From: an uncultured Clostridia bacterium
GTDB taxonomy: Bacteria > Bacillota > Clostridia > Christensenellales > Aristaeellaceae
Direction of reading: 5' to 3'
Assembly (NCBI GenBank): GCA_946538615.1
Contig: CAMNGW010000007.1
Location: 1-40,678, forward strand
DNA length: 40,678 nt
A program made the position numbers and the translations under genes. The notes under the pieces were generated by a model. The model did no database searches and had not been told where the DNA came from. It was given only the letters and a program-made list of their open reading frames with translations. Shown piece after piece: positions 8,223 to 16,675 of the stretch (position 1 is its first letter; each line of letters begins with the position of its first letter).

Positions 8223-8996
8223 ATGTTTATTAATCTGAGCAACCATCCGAGCAGCGGGTGGCCCCAAAAGGAGCTCGAAGCCGCATCGGCCTTCGGCCGT
8301 GTCATGGACATCCCCTTCCCGGCTGTAGCCGCCGGGGGCACAGAGGAGGAAGTCCTGCGCCTGGCGGCCGGATACCTGAAAAAGATCCCGGCAGAAGACA
8401 GCGGGCCCGTGATGGTCACGGGTGAATATTCCTTTGTCTATGCCCTGGTGGACGCGCTTGTGGAAAAAGGCCGCCGTGTGGTCTGCCCGCAGGCAGATGT
8501 CAGGGTTTCCAGCACGCCGGGGCTGAATGGGGCCTCAGAGAGAAAGCTGGTCTTCGATTTCCGCAGATTTGTGGATTATGAGCGTTATCCGGGTGTCCTT
8601 GAGCCTGTGAAGGTGCGGCGCCCCATTTTTCTGAACTGCAGTACCCACTACGCAAGCAGTACCTGGGATGAACGGGCAAGGGAGATGGCAGGACACTACG
8701 GGGAGATTGTGGACTTGCCCGTCATGCCTCTGTCCGGGAGCGGACAGGACAGGCTGAACCAGGCAGACAGGTACCTGGAGGCAATTGACCGGATCGGTCC
8801 GTCTGCGGTGCTGCTGGACGGGGAATTCTGCACATTTTATATGCTGGCAAACGCACTGTACCGGAAAGGCTGTACAGTGCTGGTGAAATGCAGCAGCCGG
8901 GACACCGTGGAAAGACAGGAAAGGGACGGGACGGTCACAAAGATCACGCAGTACCGTTTCGTCCGCTACCGCCGGGTCCGGCCGCTGGGGGGATGA
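8223..8996 (+). CDS. Two-copy domain protein, candidate ligand-sensing or ring-nuclease-like partner
   Basis: This 257-aa protein is made of two tandem copies of one domain of about 125 residues. Copy 1 begins FINLSNHPSSGWPQKELEAASAFGRVMDIPFP and has VMVTGEYSFVYALVDALVEKG. Copy 2 begins FLNCSTHYASSTWDERAREMAGHYGEIVDLPV and has AVLLDGEFCTFYMLANALYRKG, ending RFVRYRRV. Each copy has alternating strands and helices like a small Rossmann-type or CARF-like fold, with a conserved Gly-Glu turn. I recall single-copy relatives (FINLSNHPSxxW) in gut bacteria, uncharacterised. Position at the end of a Cas10-containing train suggests binding or cleavage of a cyclic nucleotide, but no catalytic residue proves it. 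The start follows GAGGTGACGC. Confidence 0.75.
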   Translation: MFINLSNHPSSGWPQKELEAASAFGRVMDIPFPAVAAGGTEEEVLRLAAGYLKKIPAEDSGPVMVTGEYSFVYALVDALVEKGRRVVCPQADVRVSSTPGLNGASERKLVFDFRRFVDYERYPGVLEPVKVRRPIFLNCSTHYASSTWDERAREMAGHYGEIVDLPVMPLSGSGQDRLNQADRYLEAIDRIGPSAVLLDGEFCTFYMLANALYRKGCTVLVKCSSRDTVERQERDGTVTKITQYRFVRYRRVRPLGG

Positions 8997-9008
8997 GAGC
9001 CTGCAATG

Positions 9009-9031
9009 CACCGCTTAGGCGGTGTTTTTTT
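9009..9031 (+). terminator. Intrinsic terminator of the LysR-to-CRISPR-like train
   Basis: A perfect 6-bp stem CACCGC/GCGGTG with a TTAG loop is followed by seven T, 12 bases after the last stop codon. Confidence 0.85.
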
Positions 9032-9043
9032 GCGCACACAGGC

Positions 9044-9073
9044 AAAGAAAAACCCCTGTGCGGTGCACAAGGG
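9044..9073 (-). terminator. Intrinsic terminator of the leftward sugar ABC operon
   Basis: On the minus strand, CCCTTGTGC and GCACAGGGG form a stem followed by TTTTTCTTT. It lies 11 bases after the stop of the last permease and faces the rightward terminator at 9009-9031, so transcription from the two sides is well insulated. Confidence 0.85.
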
Positions 9074-9084
9074 TGATATGGGCT

Positions 9085-10185
9085 TTACTGCGGTTTGGTC
9101 CGTCCTCTCTTCTTCGGTTCGTTTGCTTCTTTCCTGCCTTTCCCGCGATGGCTCAGAATGACGCTCTGCAGAAGGATGAACAGGCCCAGCATGGCGCCGT
9201 TGGCCATTTCCTGCCACCAGGACTCGTTGAGAGGGCTCAGAGCAATGATTTTCTGAATGGTGGCCAGGATCATGGTGCCAAAGAAGGTGCCGATGACGTT
9301 GCCGACACCGCCGGTAAGCAGGGTGCCGCCGATGATGGAGGCCGCGATGGCGTCCATCTCACTGCGCATGGCCACACTGGCGTTGCCTGCGGGCTTGTGC
9401 ATCAGGAAAACAAAGCCGGCCAGTCCGCTGAGCAGACCGCTGAGGACATAGGTGATGAACCGCGTGCGCCGGATATTGATGCCAAGCATCAGGGCGCTCT
9501 GCTGGTTGCCGCCGAGGGCATAGATATGGCGGCCCAGAGAGGTATAGCGGAGCATGAGGTAAACCAGCACCACGACACACAGTGCGGCGATGGCCCCGAT
9601 TTCAAGCTTGGCAGGGATCAGATTGCCATTTTTGGCGGTATAGCCCAGCCAGGAAAAGGCGGCTTTGGTTTTTACCAGGGCAAGGAAGCCTTCATGGGTG
9701 ACCTTTACAGGATTGACGGAGAGCATCGTGGTCAGGCCGCGGGAAAGGAACATGCCGGCCAGGGTGACGATGAAGGGCTGGATATCCAGATAGCTGATGA
9801 GGAAGCCCTGAAGGAGGCCGAAGGCAAGACCGATCAGCAGGGCCAGAAGGAAGGTGGCCAGGATGCTGAGGGTGCTGTCGGGGATGCCGGAGGTATTGAG
9901 GAAAATGGAACAGGCCATGACGGTGAAGCTGATGACACCGCCGACGCTGATGTTGATGCCGCCGCCGATCATGACGATGGTCAGCGAGCAGGAGATGATG
10001 ATCAGGGCCGCGTTGTCATTGAGCAGGTCGAAGAACTGCTGCGTGCGCAGGAACCCGCCGCCCATGAAGACCATGGCTGCGGCATACATGGCCACGAAAA
10101 TGCCGATGGTTATGGCCATCAGGAGCTGGGAATCCGTGAGCGGCTCCCGGCGGCGTCCGGGCACTGAAATCTGCCGTGCTGACAT
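9085..10185 (-). CDS. Monosaccharide ABC transporter permease (YjfF/RbsC type), second subunit
   Basis: This 366-aa protein belongs to the ribose/xylose/galactoside permease family (BPD_transp_2). It has an N-terminal transmembrane helix, the conserved GGGINISVGGVISF loop, LDIQPFIVTLAGM, and the cytoplasmic LGINIRRTRFITYVLSG segment that contacts the ATPase, then the SIIGGTLLTGGVGNVIGT motif. It closes with a basic tail. It is the last gene of a leftward operon; its ATG follows directly after the stop of the other permease. The order ATPase, permease, permease and the similarity to YjfF suggest the galactofuranose-type system of E. coli as nearest model, but the real sugar is not proven. Confidence 0.92.
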   Translation of the reverse strand: MSARQISVPGRRREPLTDSQLLMAITIGIFVAMYAAAMVFMGGGFLRTQQFFDLLNDNAALIIISCSLTIVMIGGGINISVGGVISFTVMACSIFLNTSGIPDSTLSILATFLLALLIGLAFGLLQGFLISYLDIQPFIVTLAGMFLSRGLTTMLSVNPVKVTHEGFLALVKTKAAFSWLGYTAKNGNLIPAKLEIGAIAALCVVVLVYLMLRYTSLGRHIYALGGNQQSALMLGINIRRTRFITYVLSGLLSGLAGFVFLMHKPAGNASVAMRSEMDAIAASIIGGTLLTGGVGNVIGTFFGTMILATIQKIIALSPLNESWWQEMANGAMLGLFILLQSVILSHRGKGRKEANEPKKRGRTKPQ

Positions 10186-11256
10186 TCAGCCCACCTCCTT
10201 TGAGGGATCCGTGTGCGCGCCTGCGGACCGGATGCGGTTCCACACAGCGGTGAGCTTCTGCTTGAGCACAGGGGAGCCCGCCATCACGATGACGATGATC
10301 ACGATGGCTTTATAGGCTTTGATGTTCACAGGGTCCACCCGCATGGCGAGCAGCGTGGTGGTGAGCATCTGGATGATGTAGGCGCCCAGAATGCTCCCGC
10401 TGATCCTGAACCGTCCGCCGCCGAGGTTGTTGCCGCCAATGGCCACAGCCAGGATGGCGTCCATTTCAATATCAATGAGCAGGGTCTTGTGGCTGACCTG
10501 TCCCATGCGGCAGGTCCCGATAATGCCCGCTACGGCCACGCACAGGCCCAGGATGACAAAGGACAGCATTTTGATCCCGACAGGGTTGATGCCATTGAGC
10601 CGGGAGGCGCCCTCATTGACGCCCACGGACTCGGTGTAGAGCCGGAGCGTGGTTGTGCGGAAGATGAGCGTGAGGATCAGCCCCACCGCCGCGACGCCGA
10701 AAATGGGCGTGGGGATGGGAATGCCGGGAATGGTCATGCCTATGGCGCTGATGATCGGGCTGTCGATCTGCGGTGTGGCGCTGCCGACGATCCAGTAGGC
10801 GATGGAACGGCCGCAGGAGAACAGGATCAGGGTGGCAATCATGGGCTGGATCCTGAAAACGGACACCAGGGCGCCGTTAAAGGAAGTGAAAAGGACCGTG
10901 ACCAGACAGCAGGCAAGGATGCCCAGCAGGACCGTGCCGAAGGTGATATCCGGGAACGCCTTGAGGGTCTTGACAAAAATACTGCCCGCGATGGTGCCCA
11001 CGGCACCTACGCTGATGTCCTGGCCGCCGCAGGCCGCCGTCACCAGCGTCATGCCCATGGCGATGATGGCCAGTTCACTGGCACTGTCGATGATGCTGAT
11101 GATATTGCCGGTGAGGACCTGGTTGCCGGAGTTGTTCACTGCCATGCCGATGGCATAGAACCCGGGATCACGGATCAGATTGAACACAAGCAGGATCAGC
11201 AGGGCCACAAGGGGTATGAGCAGCTGGCCCAGGCCGGATATTTTCTTTTTCCTCAC
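10186..11256 (-). CDS. Monosaccharide ABC transporter permease (YtfT/RbsC type), first subunit
   Basis: This 356-aa membrane protein is of the same family as its downstream partner. Signature pieces are ITLVTAACGGQDISVGAVGTIAGS, FRIQPMIATLILFSCGRSIAYWIVG, and the coupling stretch LNGINPVGIKMLSFVILG, followed by AVAIGGNNLGGGRFRISGSILG. It starts with GTG, overlapping the TGA stop of the ATPase gene as GTGA, which indicates translational coupling. Two different permeases imply a heterodimeric channel, as in the YtfT-YjfF transporter. The loop ITGxxxxxGGQDIS is the usual substrate-gate region. Confidence 0.92.
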   Translation of the reverse strand: MRKKKISGLGQLLIPLVALLILLVFNLIRDPGFYAIGMAVNNSGNQVLTGNIISIIDSASELAIIAMGMTLVTAACGGQDISVGAVGTIAGSIFVKTLKAFPDITFGTVLLGILACCLVTVLFTSFNGALVSVFRIQPMIATLILFSCGRSIAYWIVGSATPQIDSPIISAIGMTIPGIPIPTPIFGVAAVGLILTLIFRTTTLRLYTESVGVNEGASRLNGINPVGIKMLSFVILGLCVAVAGIIGTCRMGQVSHKTLLIDIEMDAILAVAIGGNNLGGGRFRISGSILGAYIIQMLTTTLLAMRVDPVNIKAYKAIVIIVIVMAGSPVLKQKLTAVWNRIRSAGAHTDPSKEVG

Positions 11257-12761
11257 TGCCGTTCACCTCCCGCAATGGTTTTCATGACTTGCTGCTGGGT
11301 CAGCCCGTCCCCGGACAGCTCACCCACAATGTTCCTGTCGCGCATGACGATGAGCCGGGAGCAGGTGCGGAGCATTTCCTCAATCTCAGATGAGATGAAG
11401 GTCACGCTCATGTTCTCCTCAGCCAGTTTCAGGACCAGTTTCTGGATCTCAAGCTTGGTGCCCACGTCAATGCCGCGGGTGGGCTCGTCAAGGATCAGGT
11501 AGTCGGGGTGCGTGAGCAGCCACCGGGCAAGGATGACCTTCTGCTGATTGCCGCCTGACAGGCTGCCCACAGGGGTGTCCTGGCTCGCGGTTTTAATGTT
11601 CAGGGCCCTGATATACTCGTCGGCAAATTTTTCTTTGTCGCTTCGGCTCATGGGGTGGAAGAAGCCCTTCATCACCTGCATGGCCAGGATGATATTGTCC
11701 CGGACACTCAGGTCGGCAATGATGCCGTCGCGCTTGCGGTCCTCGGGCAGATAGCCGATCCCGTTTTTCATGGCATCATGGGGCCGGGTGATCCTGACCT
11801 CCTTGCCGTGCATGCGGACCCTGCCGCCCGTCACTCTGTCCGCACCGAAGATGGCACGGACGCTCTCGCTGCGGCCGGAGCCCAGAAGCCCGGTAAAGCC
11901 GTTCACTTCTCCTTTGCGGATATGGAAATTGAAGGGCCTGCTGGCCGAAGAGGAGAGCCCTTCGGCTTCAAAGACAATTTCGTCCCCCGGCACGCTTTTC
12001 TGACCGAACTGTTCAAGCTGGGCCATCTCGTTGAGATCTTTGCCCATCATTCTTGCTACCAGTTCGACCTCGGGCAGGTCCTGCACAAGGTACTCACCGA
12101 CCAGTTCCCCGTTGCGCAGCACGGTGATCCGGTCGCTGACGGCATAGACCTGTTCAAGGAAATGGGTGACGAAAATGATGCCCACGCCCCGTTTTTTCAG
12201 GTCCCGCATGAGAGAGAACAGCATCTCCACTTCCTTTTCATCCAGAGAGGAGGTGGGCTCGTCAAGGATCAGGACCTTGCAGTTCATATCCACTGCCCGT
12301 GCAATGGCGACCATCTGCTGCACAGCAAGGGAGCAGGAGGACAGCTCCTGCCTGGGGCGGGCGGGGATGCCCAGATTGTTCAGAATGACGGAAGCTTTTT
12401 TCTCATAGTCCTTCCAATGGACGATGGCGCCTTCTGTCCTGCCGATGAACATGTTCTCGGCCACCGTCAGGTTGGGGCACAGCGTGATTTCCTGATACAC
12501 GGTGCTGATGCCTGCATTCTGGGCGTCCTGGGGGGAATGGATGTGGGCCTCTCCCTCAATACCCTCGATGCGGATACTGCCGCTGTCTTTTTCGTGGACA
12601 CCGGTGAGCACTTTGATCAGGGTGGATTTTCCTGCGCCGTTCTCGCCCATCAGGGCATGGATCTCACCCCTGCGCAGGGTAAAGTCGACATGATTGAGCG
12701 CTTTGGTGCCCGGGAACTGCTTGCAGATCCCACGCATGGTCAATACCGCATCGGCTTGCAT
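11253..12761 (-). CDS. Sugar ABC transporter double ATPase (YtfR/RbsA/MglA type)
   Basis: This 502-aa protein has two ABC cassettes in tandem. Cassette 1 has Walker A GENGAGKST (residues 39-47) and VLILDEPTSSLD as Walker B. Cassette 2 has the degenerate Walker A GLLGSGRSE, the signature LSGGNQQKVILARWL and YLILDEPTRGIDVG. This asymmetry is normal for the monosaccharide family. The ORF track begins 28 codons early; the ATG at 12761 follows AAGGAGTGGAAAAC and gives MQADAVLTMRGICKQFPG. It lies downstream of the binding-protein gene, separated by a strong hairpin, and overlaps the first permease by 4 nt. Confidence 0.95.
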   Translation of the reverse strand: MQADAVLTMRGICKQFPGTKALNHVDFTLRRGEIHALMGENGAGKSTLIKVLTGVHEKDSGSIRIEGIEGEAHIHSPQDAQNAGISTVYQEITLCPNLTVAENMFIGRTEGAIVHWKDYEKKASVILNNLGIPARPRQELSSCSLAVQQMVAIARAVDMNCKVLILDEPTSSLDEKEVEMLFSLMRDLKKRGVGIIFVTHFLEQVYAVSDRITVLRNGELVGEYLVQDLPEVELVARMMGKDLNEMAQLEQFGQKSVPGDEIVFEAEGLSSSASRPFNFHIRKGEVNGFTGLLGSGRSESVRAIFGADRVTGGRVRMHGKEVRITRPHDAMKNGIGYLPEDRKRDGIIADLSVRDNIILAMQVMKGFFHPMSRSDKEKFADEYIRALNIKTASQDTPVGSLSGGNQQKVILARWLLTHPDYLILDEPTRGIDVGTKLEIQKLVLKLAEENMSVTFISSEIEEMLRTCSRLIVMRDRNIVGELSGDGLTQQQVMKTIAGGERQ

Positions 12762-12818
12762 GTTTTCCACTCCTTCCAGCCCCTGATGGAGCAAGGGCAT
12801 ACTGGGGTTATGAAAGAA

Positions 12819-12852
12819 GCGCGGTACGAACGCTGCTTCGTTCATACCGCGC
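12819..12852 (-). terminator. Intercistronic hairpin between binding-protein and ATPase genes
   Basis: A stem of about 14 pairs (GCGCGGTAtGAACG with CGTTCgTACCGCGC, one mismatch) lies 20 bases after the binding-protein stop. On the minus strand it is followed by TTCTTTC, a weak T tract. Such hairpins usually act as partial terminators or 3'-end stabilisers that keep binding-protein mRNA in excess. Confidence 0.6.
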
Positions 12853-12871
12853 CTTTGTGTTACGCGTCTGT

Positions 12872-13849
12872 TTATTCGCCCAGACCGTAGGTGGCAATGT
12901 CTTCTTCGGTGATGGTGCGGGCGTCGAAGCCTTTTTCTTCGTTGATGATCTGCTTGAGCTCGTTGAGGCCTTCGATTTCACCGCCGGCCTGCAGGGTCTT
13001 GATCATCTGGTCGATCAGCTTGGCCTGGAAGGGGGAGCACTGTCCATCATAGTTCCAGTTGCCGGCGAGCAGTTCCCGCAGGGCCCACTTGTTGCAGTCA
13101 AAGCCCATGACGATGACGTCACCGTTGACGCCGTGGGTGATGCCGTTGGCATCGAGTGCAGCTACGACACCCTGTGCCATGCCGTCGTTTTCAGCATAGA
13201 CGATGTTGAACTTCTCACCTGCGTTGATGGCTGCTTCAGCGATCTTGCGGGCTTCGTTGGGGTCCCAGCTGTCGCCGCCGGTGCCTTCGCGCACCATGAT
13301 CCATTTTTCGTCAGCAGCGCATTTTTCCTGCAGGGGTTCAGAACGGCCGATCTGTGCAGCGGAACCGAGCTGGCCCTGGATGTGCAGGACGTTGTAGGCT
13401 TCAAGGCCAAGGCTCTCCAGCCATGCCACGGCAGTCTCGCCTTCCTTGCGCATGTCGGAGACGACGGCAGCGGTGTACAGTTCAGGATCGCATTCGATCA
13501 TGCGGTCAAACAGGAACACGCCGATGCCGGCTTCCTTGGCTGACTCGAGGGTCTCGTCCCAGCCGGTGGTTTCAGCAGCGGACACAAGGATGTAGTCCAC
13601 GCCTTCGGTGATGAAGGTATTGGCAGCTTCCAGCTGTTTGTCAGCGGTGGGAGCAGTGACAAATTTGGCATCATAGCCGTTTTCAGCGGTAAACACAGCA
13701 TACAGGTCGTTGACGTTGGCTTCACGGTACCCGGACTCGGCGGGATCAAGGTTGATGATGCCGACTTTTATGGCTTCATCAGCCTGGGCGAAGGACATAA
13801 GTCCGGCACACATGACAAGGGCCAGAACCAGAGCGAGCATTTTTTTCAT
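12872..13849 (-). CDS. Sugar ABC transporter substrate-binding protein (periplasmic-binding type 4)
   Basis: The 325-aa secreted protein has signal peptide MKKMLALVLALVMCAGLMSFAQA, apparently cleaved before DEA; no lipobox cysteine is placed as in lipoproteins. The mature part has the type I periplasmic-binding fold: VGIINLDPAESGYREANVND, the ligand contact segment GVDYILVSAAETTGWDETLESAKEAGIGVFLFDR, and VYAENDGMAQGVVAALDANG. It is related to YtfQ and other galactoside/ribose binders. The ORF track starts 24 codons early; the ATG at 13849 follows AAGGAGGAAACGTTCC. It is the first gene of the transporter operon and has its own promoter, so it should be the most highly expressed member. Confidence 0.92.
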   Translation of the reverse strand: MKKMLALVLALVMCAGLMSFAQADEAIKVGIINLDPAESGYREANVNDLYAVFTAENGYDAKFVTAPTADKQLEAANTFITEGVDYILVSAAETTGWDETLESAKEAGIGVFLFDRMIECDPELYTAAVVSDMRKEGETAVAWLESLGLEAYNVLHIQGQLGSAAQIGRSEPLQEKCAADEKWIMVREGTGGDSWDPNEARKIAEAAINAGEKFNIVYAENDGMAQGVVAALDANGITHGVNGDVIVMGFDCNKWALRELLAGNWNYDGQCSPFQAKLIDQMIKTLQAGGEIEGLNELKQIINEEKGFDARTITEEDIATYGLGE

Positions 13850-13900
13850 GGAACGTTTCCTCCTTATGATGTGAGATTCAAACAATCTCTTGTTGGTACA

Positions 13901-13928
13901 ATTGTAGACCAATTCAGACAAATCACAA
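13901..13928 (-). promoter_or_regulatory. Predicted promoter of the sugar ABC operon
   Basis: On the minus strand, TTGTGA and TACAAT are separated by 16 bases, about 52 bases upstream of the binding-protein start. The AraC-type regulator encoded just upstream is the likely activator, but I see no clear direct repeat for it. Confidence 0.45.
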
Positions 13929-14003
13929 GGTGAAAATCCTTTTCTGCCCGTTCAAATTGATTGCATTTTTTCCCTGATCAGCCATGTCAGGTTGAATTTC
14001 ATT

Positions 14004-15230
14004 TTACTGTGGTTCAATTTGATGCTGCGAGCGGTACTCGGTGGGCGTGAGGCCCAGGTTCTTTTTGAACAGGTAGCTGAAATAATGGGCGTCGTTGTAT
14101 CCCACGTCCCGGGCAATCTGCGTGCTCTTTCTGTCCGTCCCCGACAGCAGTTCTCTGGCGCGGTTGAGCCGCAGCGAGGTCAGATATTCGGTAAAGGTCT
14201 TTCCGCATGCCTGGGAGAACACGGTGGAGAAGCGGCTCTCGCTCATGCCTACGGCGCGGGCAACGTCGCCCAGCATAAGGCCCGCGTCCTGGAAGTGCTC
14301 CATCATGTACAGCCTTGCCCGGGAGACCGCGGTGTGTTCCGCGCTGTCCCCGAAGTCCCGGATGCCGACAATCATAGACTTTTCATGGGGCATGTCCCCG
14401 AGGACGTGGCGGATATGGGCGGCGCTTTTCATACTGGCCAGGATGCGGTCGGGAGAGGAGACGGTTTCACCGATGCTGATGAGGATGTTCTGACAGCCGC
14501 ACCTCTCCATCTCTGCAACGGCAGAGTCGGCAAAGGCATAGGCGCGCTCCTCGGCATCCTCGTCACTGTCGCCCAGGATGAGGATGCGCCCGCCTGCCCG
14601 GCTGCCCGTCACATGGGCAATGCCGCTGCTGCTGTCCGCCAGTTCCCTCAGCGCGTCCAGGCCCGTCGGACCCGGCTCAAAGGCGGCGTCGACGACCACA
14701 TAACGGCTGGCGGTGAGGAACACGTTCATGGAGCGCAGCTGCCTGACCACGTTCATGGGGTCATAGGTTTCCTCGGAATAGAGGGCGGCCAGCAGCTGTT
14801 CTTTGACAAAAAGGTCCGAGGACCGCTGTGCGGTCCGTCTCCGGTCCTCCTGCTCAGCCAGGAGCTGGGCGGATACGCGGTCGAGGGCCTCCCGCAGCTC
14901 CTGGGCAGTGATGGGCTTGAGCAAGTATTCCTTGACGCCCAGCTGGATGGCCTGTCGGGCATATTCGAATTCATCATAGCCACTGAGGATGATGATGCCG
15001 ATCCAGGGCATCTGCCGGCGCACAATGCGGCACAGCTCCAGCCCGTCCATAAAGGGCATGCGGATATCCGTAATGAGAAGGTCCGGGCGGGTGTCCCGGA
15101 TCATGGAGAGGGCGATTTCGCCGTCCGGCGCTTCTCCCACCAGCTGGTAGCCCGATGTGCTCCAGGGAAAAGAATTGCGGATCCCTTCTCTGATCACGAT
15201 TTCATCGTCAGCCAGAAAGACTTTGGTCAT
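14004..15230 (-). CDS. AraC-type response regulator (YesN family)
   Basis: This 408-aa protein has an N-terminal receiver domain with VFLADDEIVIREG (acidic pair D9-D10), phospho-acceptor D55 in LLITDIRMPFMDGLEL, and the K in KEYLLKPI. A middle linker region of about 170 residues follows. The C-terminal AraC pair of helix-turn-helices includes LMLGDVARAVGMSESRFSTVFSQACGKTFTEYLTSLRLNRARELL and ends IARDVGYNDAHYFSYLFKKNLGLTPTEYR. The start at 15230 follows GAGGGAGGATATCGAAA and gives MTKVFLADDE; the gene overlaps the kinase gene by 23 nt. Its target is most likely the adjacent sugar ABC operon. Confidence 0.93.
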   Translation of the reverse strand: MTKVFLADDEIVIREGIRNSFPWSTSGYQLVGEAPDGEIALSMIRDTRPDLLITDIRMPFMDGLELCRIVRRQMPWIGIIILSGYDEFEYARQAIQLGVKEYLLKPITAQELREALDRVSAQLLAEQEDRRRTAQRSSDLFVKEQLLAALYSEETYDPMNVVRQLRSMNVFLTASRYVVVDAAFEPGPTGLDALRELADSSSGIAHVTGSRAGGRILILGDSDEDAEERAYAFADSAVAEMERCGCQNILISIGETVSSPDRILASMKSAAHIRHVLGDMPHEKSMIVGIRDFGDSAEHTAVSRARLYMMEHFQDAGLMLGDVARAVGMSESRFSTVFSQACGKTFTEYLTSLRLNRARELLSGTDRKSTQIARDVGYNDAHYFSYLFKKNLGLTPTEYRSQHQIEPQ

Positions 15231-16674
15231 TTTCGATATCCTCCCTCGTCCGGCAGGGCACACAGAAGGAGACCCGGGTGCCGTCCTGCCCGCTTTCTAT
15301 GTTCAGACCGTCCGCCTGGTTGTAATACAGCCTTATGCGCAGATTGACATTGACCAGACCGAACCCGTGTTCGCCGGGCGTCTGGGCCGGCTGCTTTTCA
15401 GCCATGCGCGCCCTGAGCGCGGCGAGCGTCGCCGGGTCCATGCCCCTGCCCGTATCGCTGACGGTAAAAACCATCCTGCCGTCTGTTTTCCGCCCTGTGA
15501 CACAGATCTTGCCCCCGCCCCGCTTGTATTTGATGCCGTGGTACAGGGCGTTTTCCACCAGGGGCTGGAGCAGCAGCTTCAGAATATATGAGCCGTCCAT
15601 GTCATCGGGGATGTCAATCTCATAGTCCAGGATGTCCCGGTAGCGGGTCTTCTGGATGCTCAGATAGCCCATGATGTGCTTTTTCTCCTGACTGATGGGG
15701 ATCCAGTCCGCACCGGAGGAGAGGCTGATGCGGAAAAAGTCGCTCAGGGCCCGGGTGAGCTGGATGACTTCCTGTTCCTGGCCGGCTTCCGCCTTCCAGA
15801 CAATGGCGTCCAGCGTATTGTAAAGGAAATGGGGATTGATCTGAGCCTGCAGTGTGCGCAGCTCAGCCTTTTTCAGGTCCCTTTCGTCCCGGATGCGCTG
15901 GTGCATCATGGTGTCAAGGTTGTCCGCCATGATGTTGACCTGTCCTGTCAGGTTCCACAGCTCTTCCACGTTCGAGGCGGGGAGACGGGCACTCAGGTCG
16001 CCTTCAGCCAGGCGCGCGGTCACGCTCTCCAGCTGTTCGATGGGCTCACGGACAAAGGTGACAGTGGACTGCGCTGTCCGGCTGGCCAGGAGCAGGATAA
16101 AAAGGGACAGCAGGACCTCGGCCACGGCCGTCCACAGAACCACCCTGTAGAGCCGGGCGCTCATGGCCGCAGCGGAGCGGATGGCTGCGGTAATGTAGTC
16201 GTTGAGCATGCTGACCACCAGTTCCGCCACGTCCCTGACCTCGCTGAGGACATTCTCGTTGACCGTCACTTTTTCCCCTCTGAGCAGGTTGTCACGGATC
16301 TGGTCGACATACTGTACCAGGGTCTCCATGGTGCGCCGGGCGAGGACCAGCTCCAGCTGGTCCTCCTTATCGGTGGTACGGGAAATATCATCTATGGTCC
16401 CGTTGGCCTGGCTGATCAGGTCATATGTCCTGCTTTCCTCCATGGTTTCACGGCCGCTGACGACCTGCCATACGGCCCCGGGGATCTCCTCGGAAATCAG
16501 GGGTTTGAGAGCCGCTATGGTGCCCATGCGCTGCATGGAGAGGGAATAGCGCACGGCGAAGACAAGCATCAGCGTCAGACTGACCGCCGCGGGCACTGTC
16601 ATGAGCAGGACAATGTGGCGGCTCATGCCCCTGATGCGGCTGACAATGCTCCGGTTCCATGTTCTTTTTCCCAT
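15208..16674 (-). CDS. Sensor histidine kinase, LytS/YesM type with HAMP domain
   Basis: This 488-aa membrane kinase has a first transmembrane helix (HIVLLMTVPAAVSLTLMLVFAV), an extracellular segment of about 130 residues, and a second helix (VVLWTAVAEVLLSLFILLLAS). A HAMP-like stretch (IEQLESVTARLAEGDLSARLP) follows. The His_kinase domain has the phospho-acceptor H282 in QINPHFLYNTLDAIVWKAE and an HATPase with LLLQPLVENALYHGIKYKRGGG and DTGRGMD, GFGLVNVNLRIRL. The start at 16674 lies 1 nt after the stop of the binding-protein gene (TGAGATG), with AAGGGGG upstream, so translation is coupled. It forms a sensing unit with the lipoprotein before it and the regulator after it. Confidence 0.93.
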   Translation of the reverse strand: MGKRTWNRSIVSRIRGMSRHIVLLMTVPAAVSLTLMLVFAVRYSLSMQRMGTIAALKPLISEEIPGAVWQVVSGRETMEESRTYDLISQANGTIDDISRTTDKEDQLELVLARRTMETLVQYVDQIRDNLLRGEKVTVNENVLSEVRDVAELVVSMLNDYITAAIRSAAAMSARLYRVVLWTAVAEVLLSLFILLLASRTAQSTVTFVREPIEQLESVTARLAEGDLSARLPASNVEELWNLTGQVNIMADNLDTMMHQRIRDERDLKKAELRTLQAQINPHFLYNTLDAIVWKAEAGQEQEVIQLTRALSDFFRISLSSGADWIPISQEKKHIMGYLSIQKTRYRDILDYEIDIPDDMDGSYILKLLLQPLVENALYHGIKYKRGGGKICVTGRKTDGRMVFTVSDTGRGMDPATLAALRARMAEKQPAQTPGEHGFGLVNVNLRIRLYYNQADGLNIESGQDGTRVSFCVPCRTREDIENDQSLSG

Positions 16675-16675
16675 C

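Noticed and set aside
9022-11502. Long rightward ORFs (381 and 429 aa) opposite the sugar permeases
   Set aside because: They are antisense shadows of GC-rich permease genes, with His/Asp/Gly-rich low-complexity translations and no ribosome sites.
13992-15347. 451-aa rightward ORF opposite the AraC-type regulator
   Set aside because: It is an antisense shadow of a regulator with clear receiver and AraC domains.
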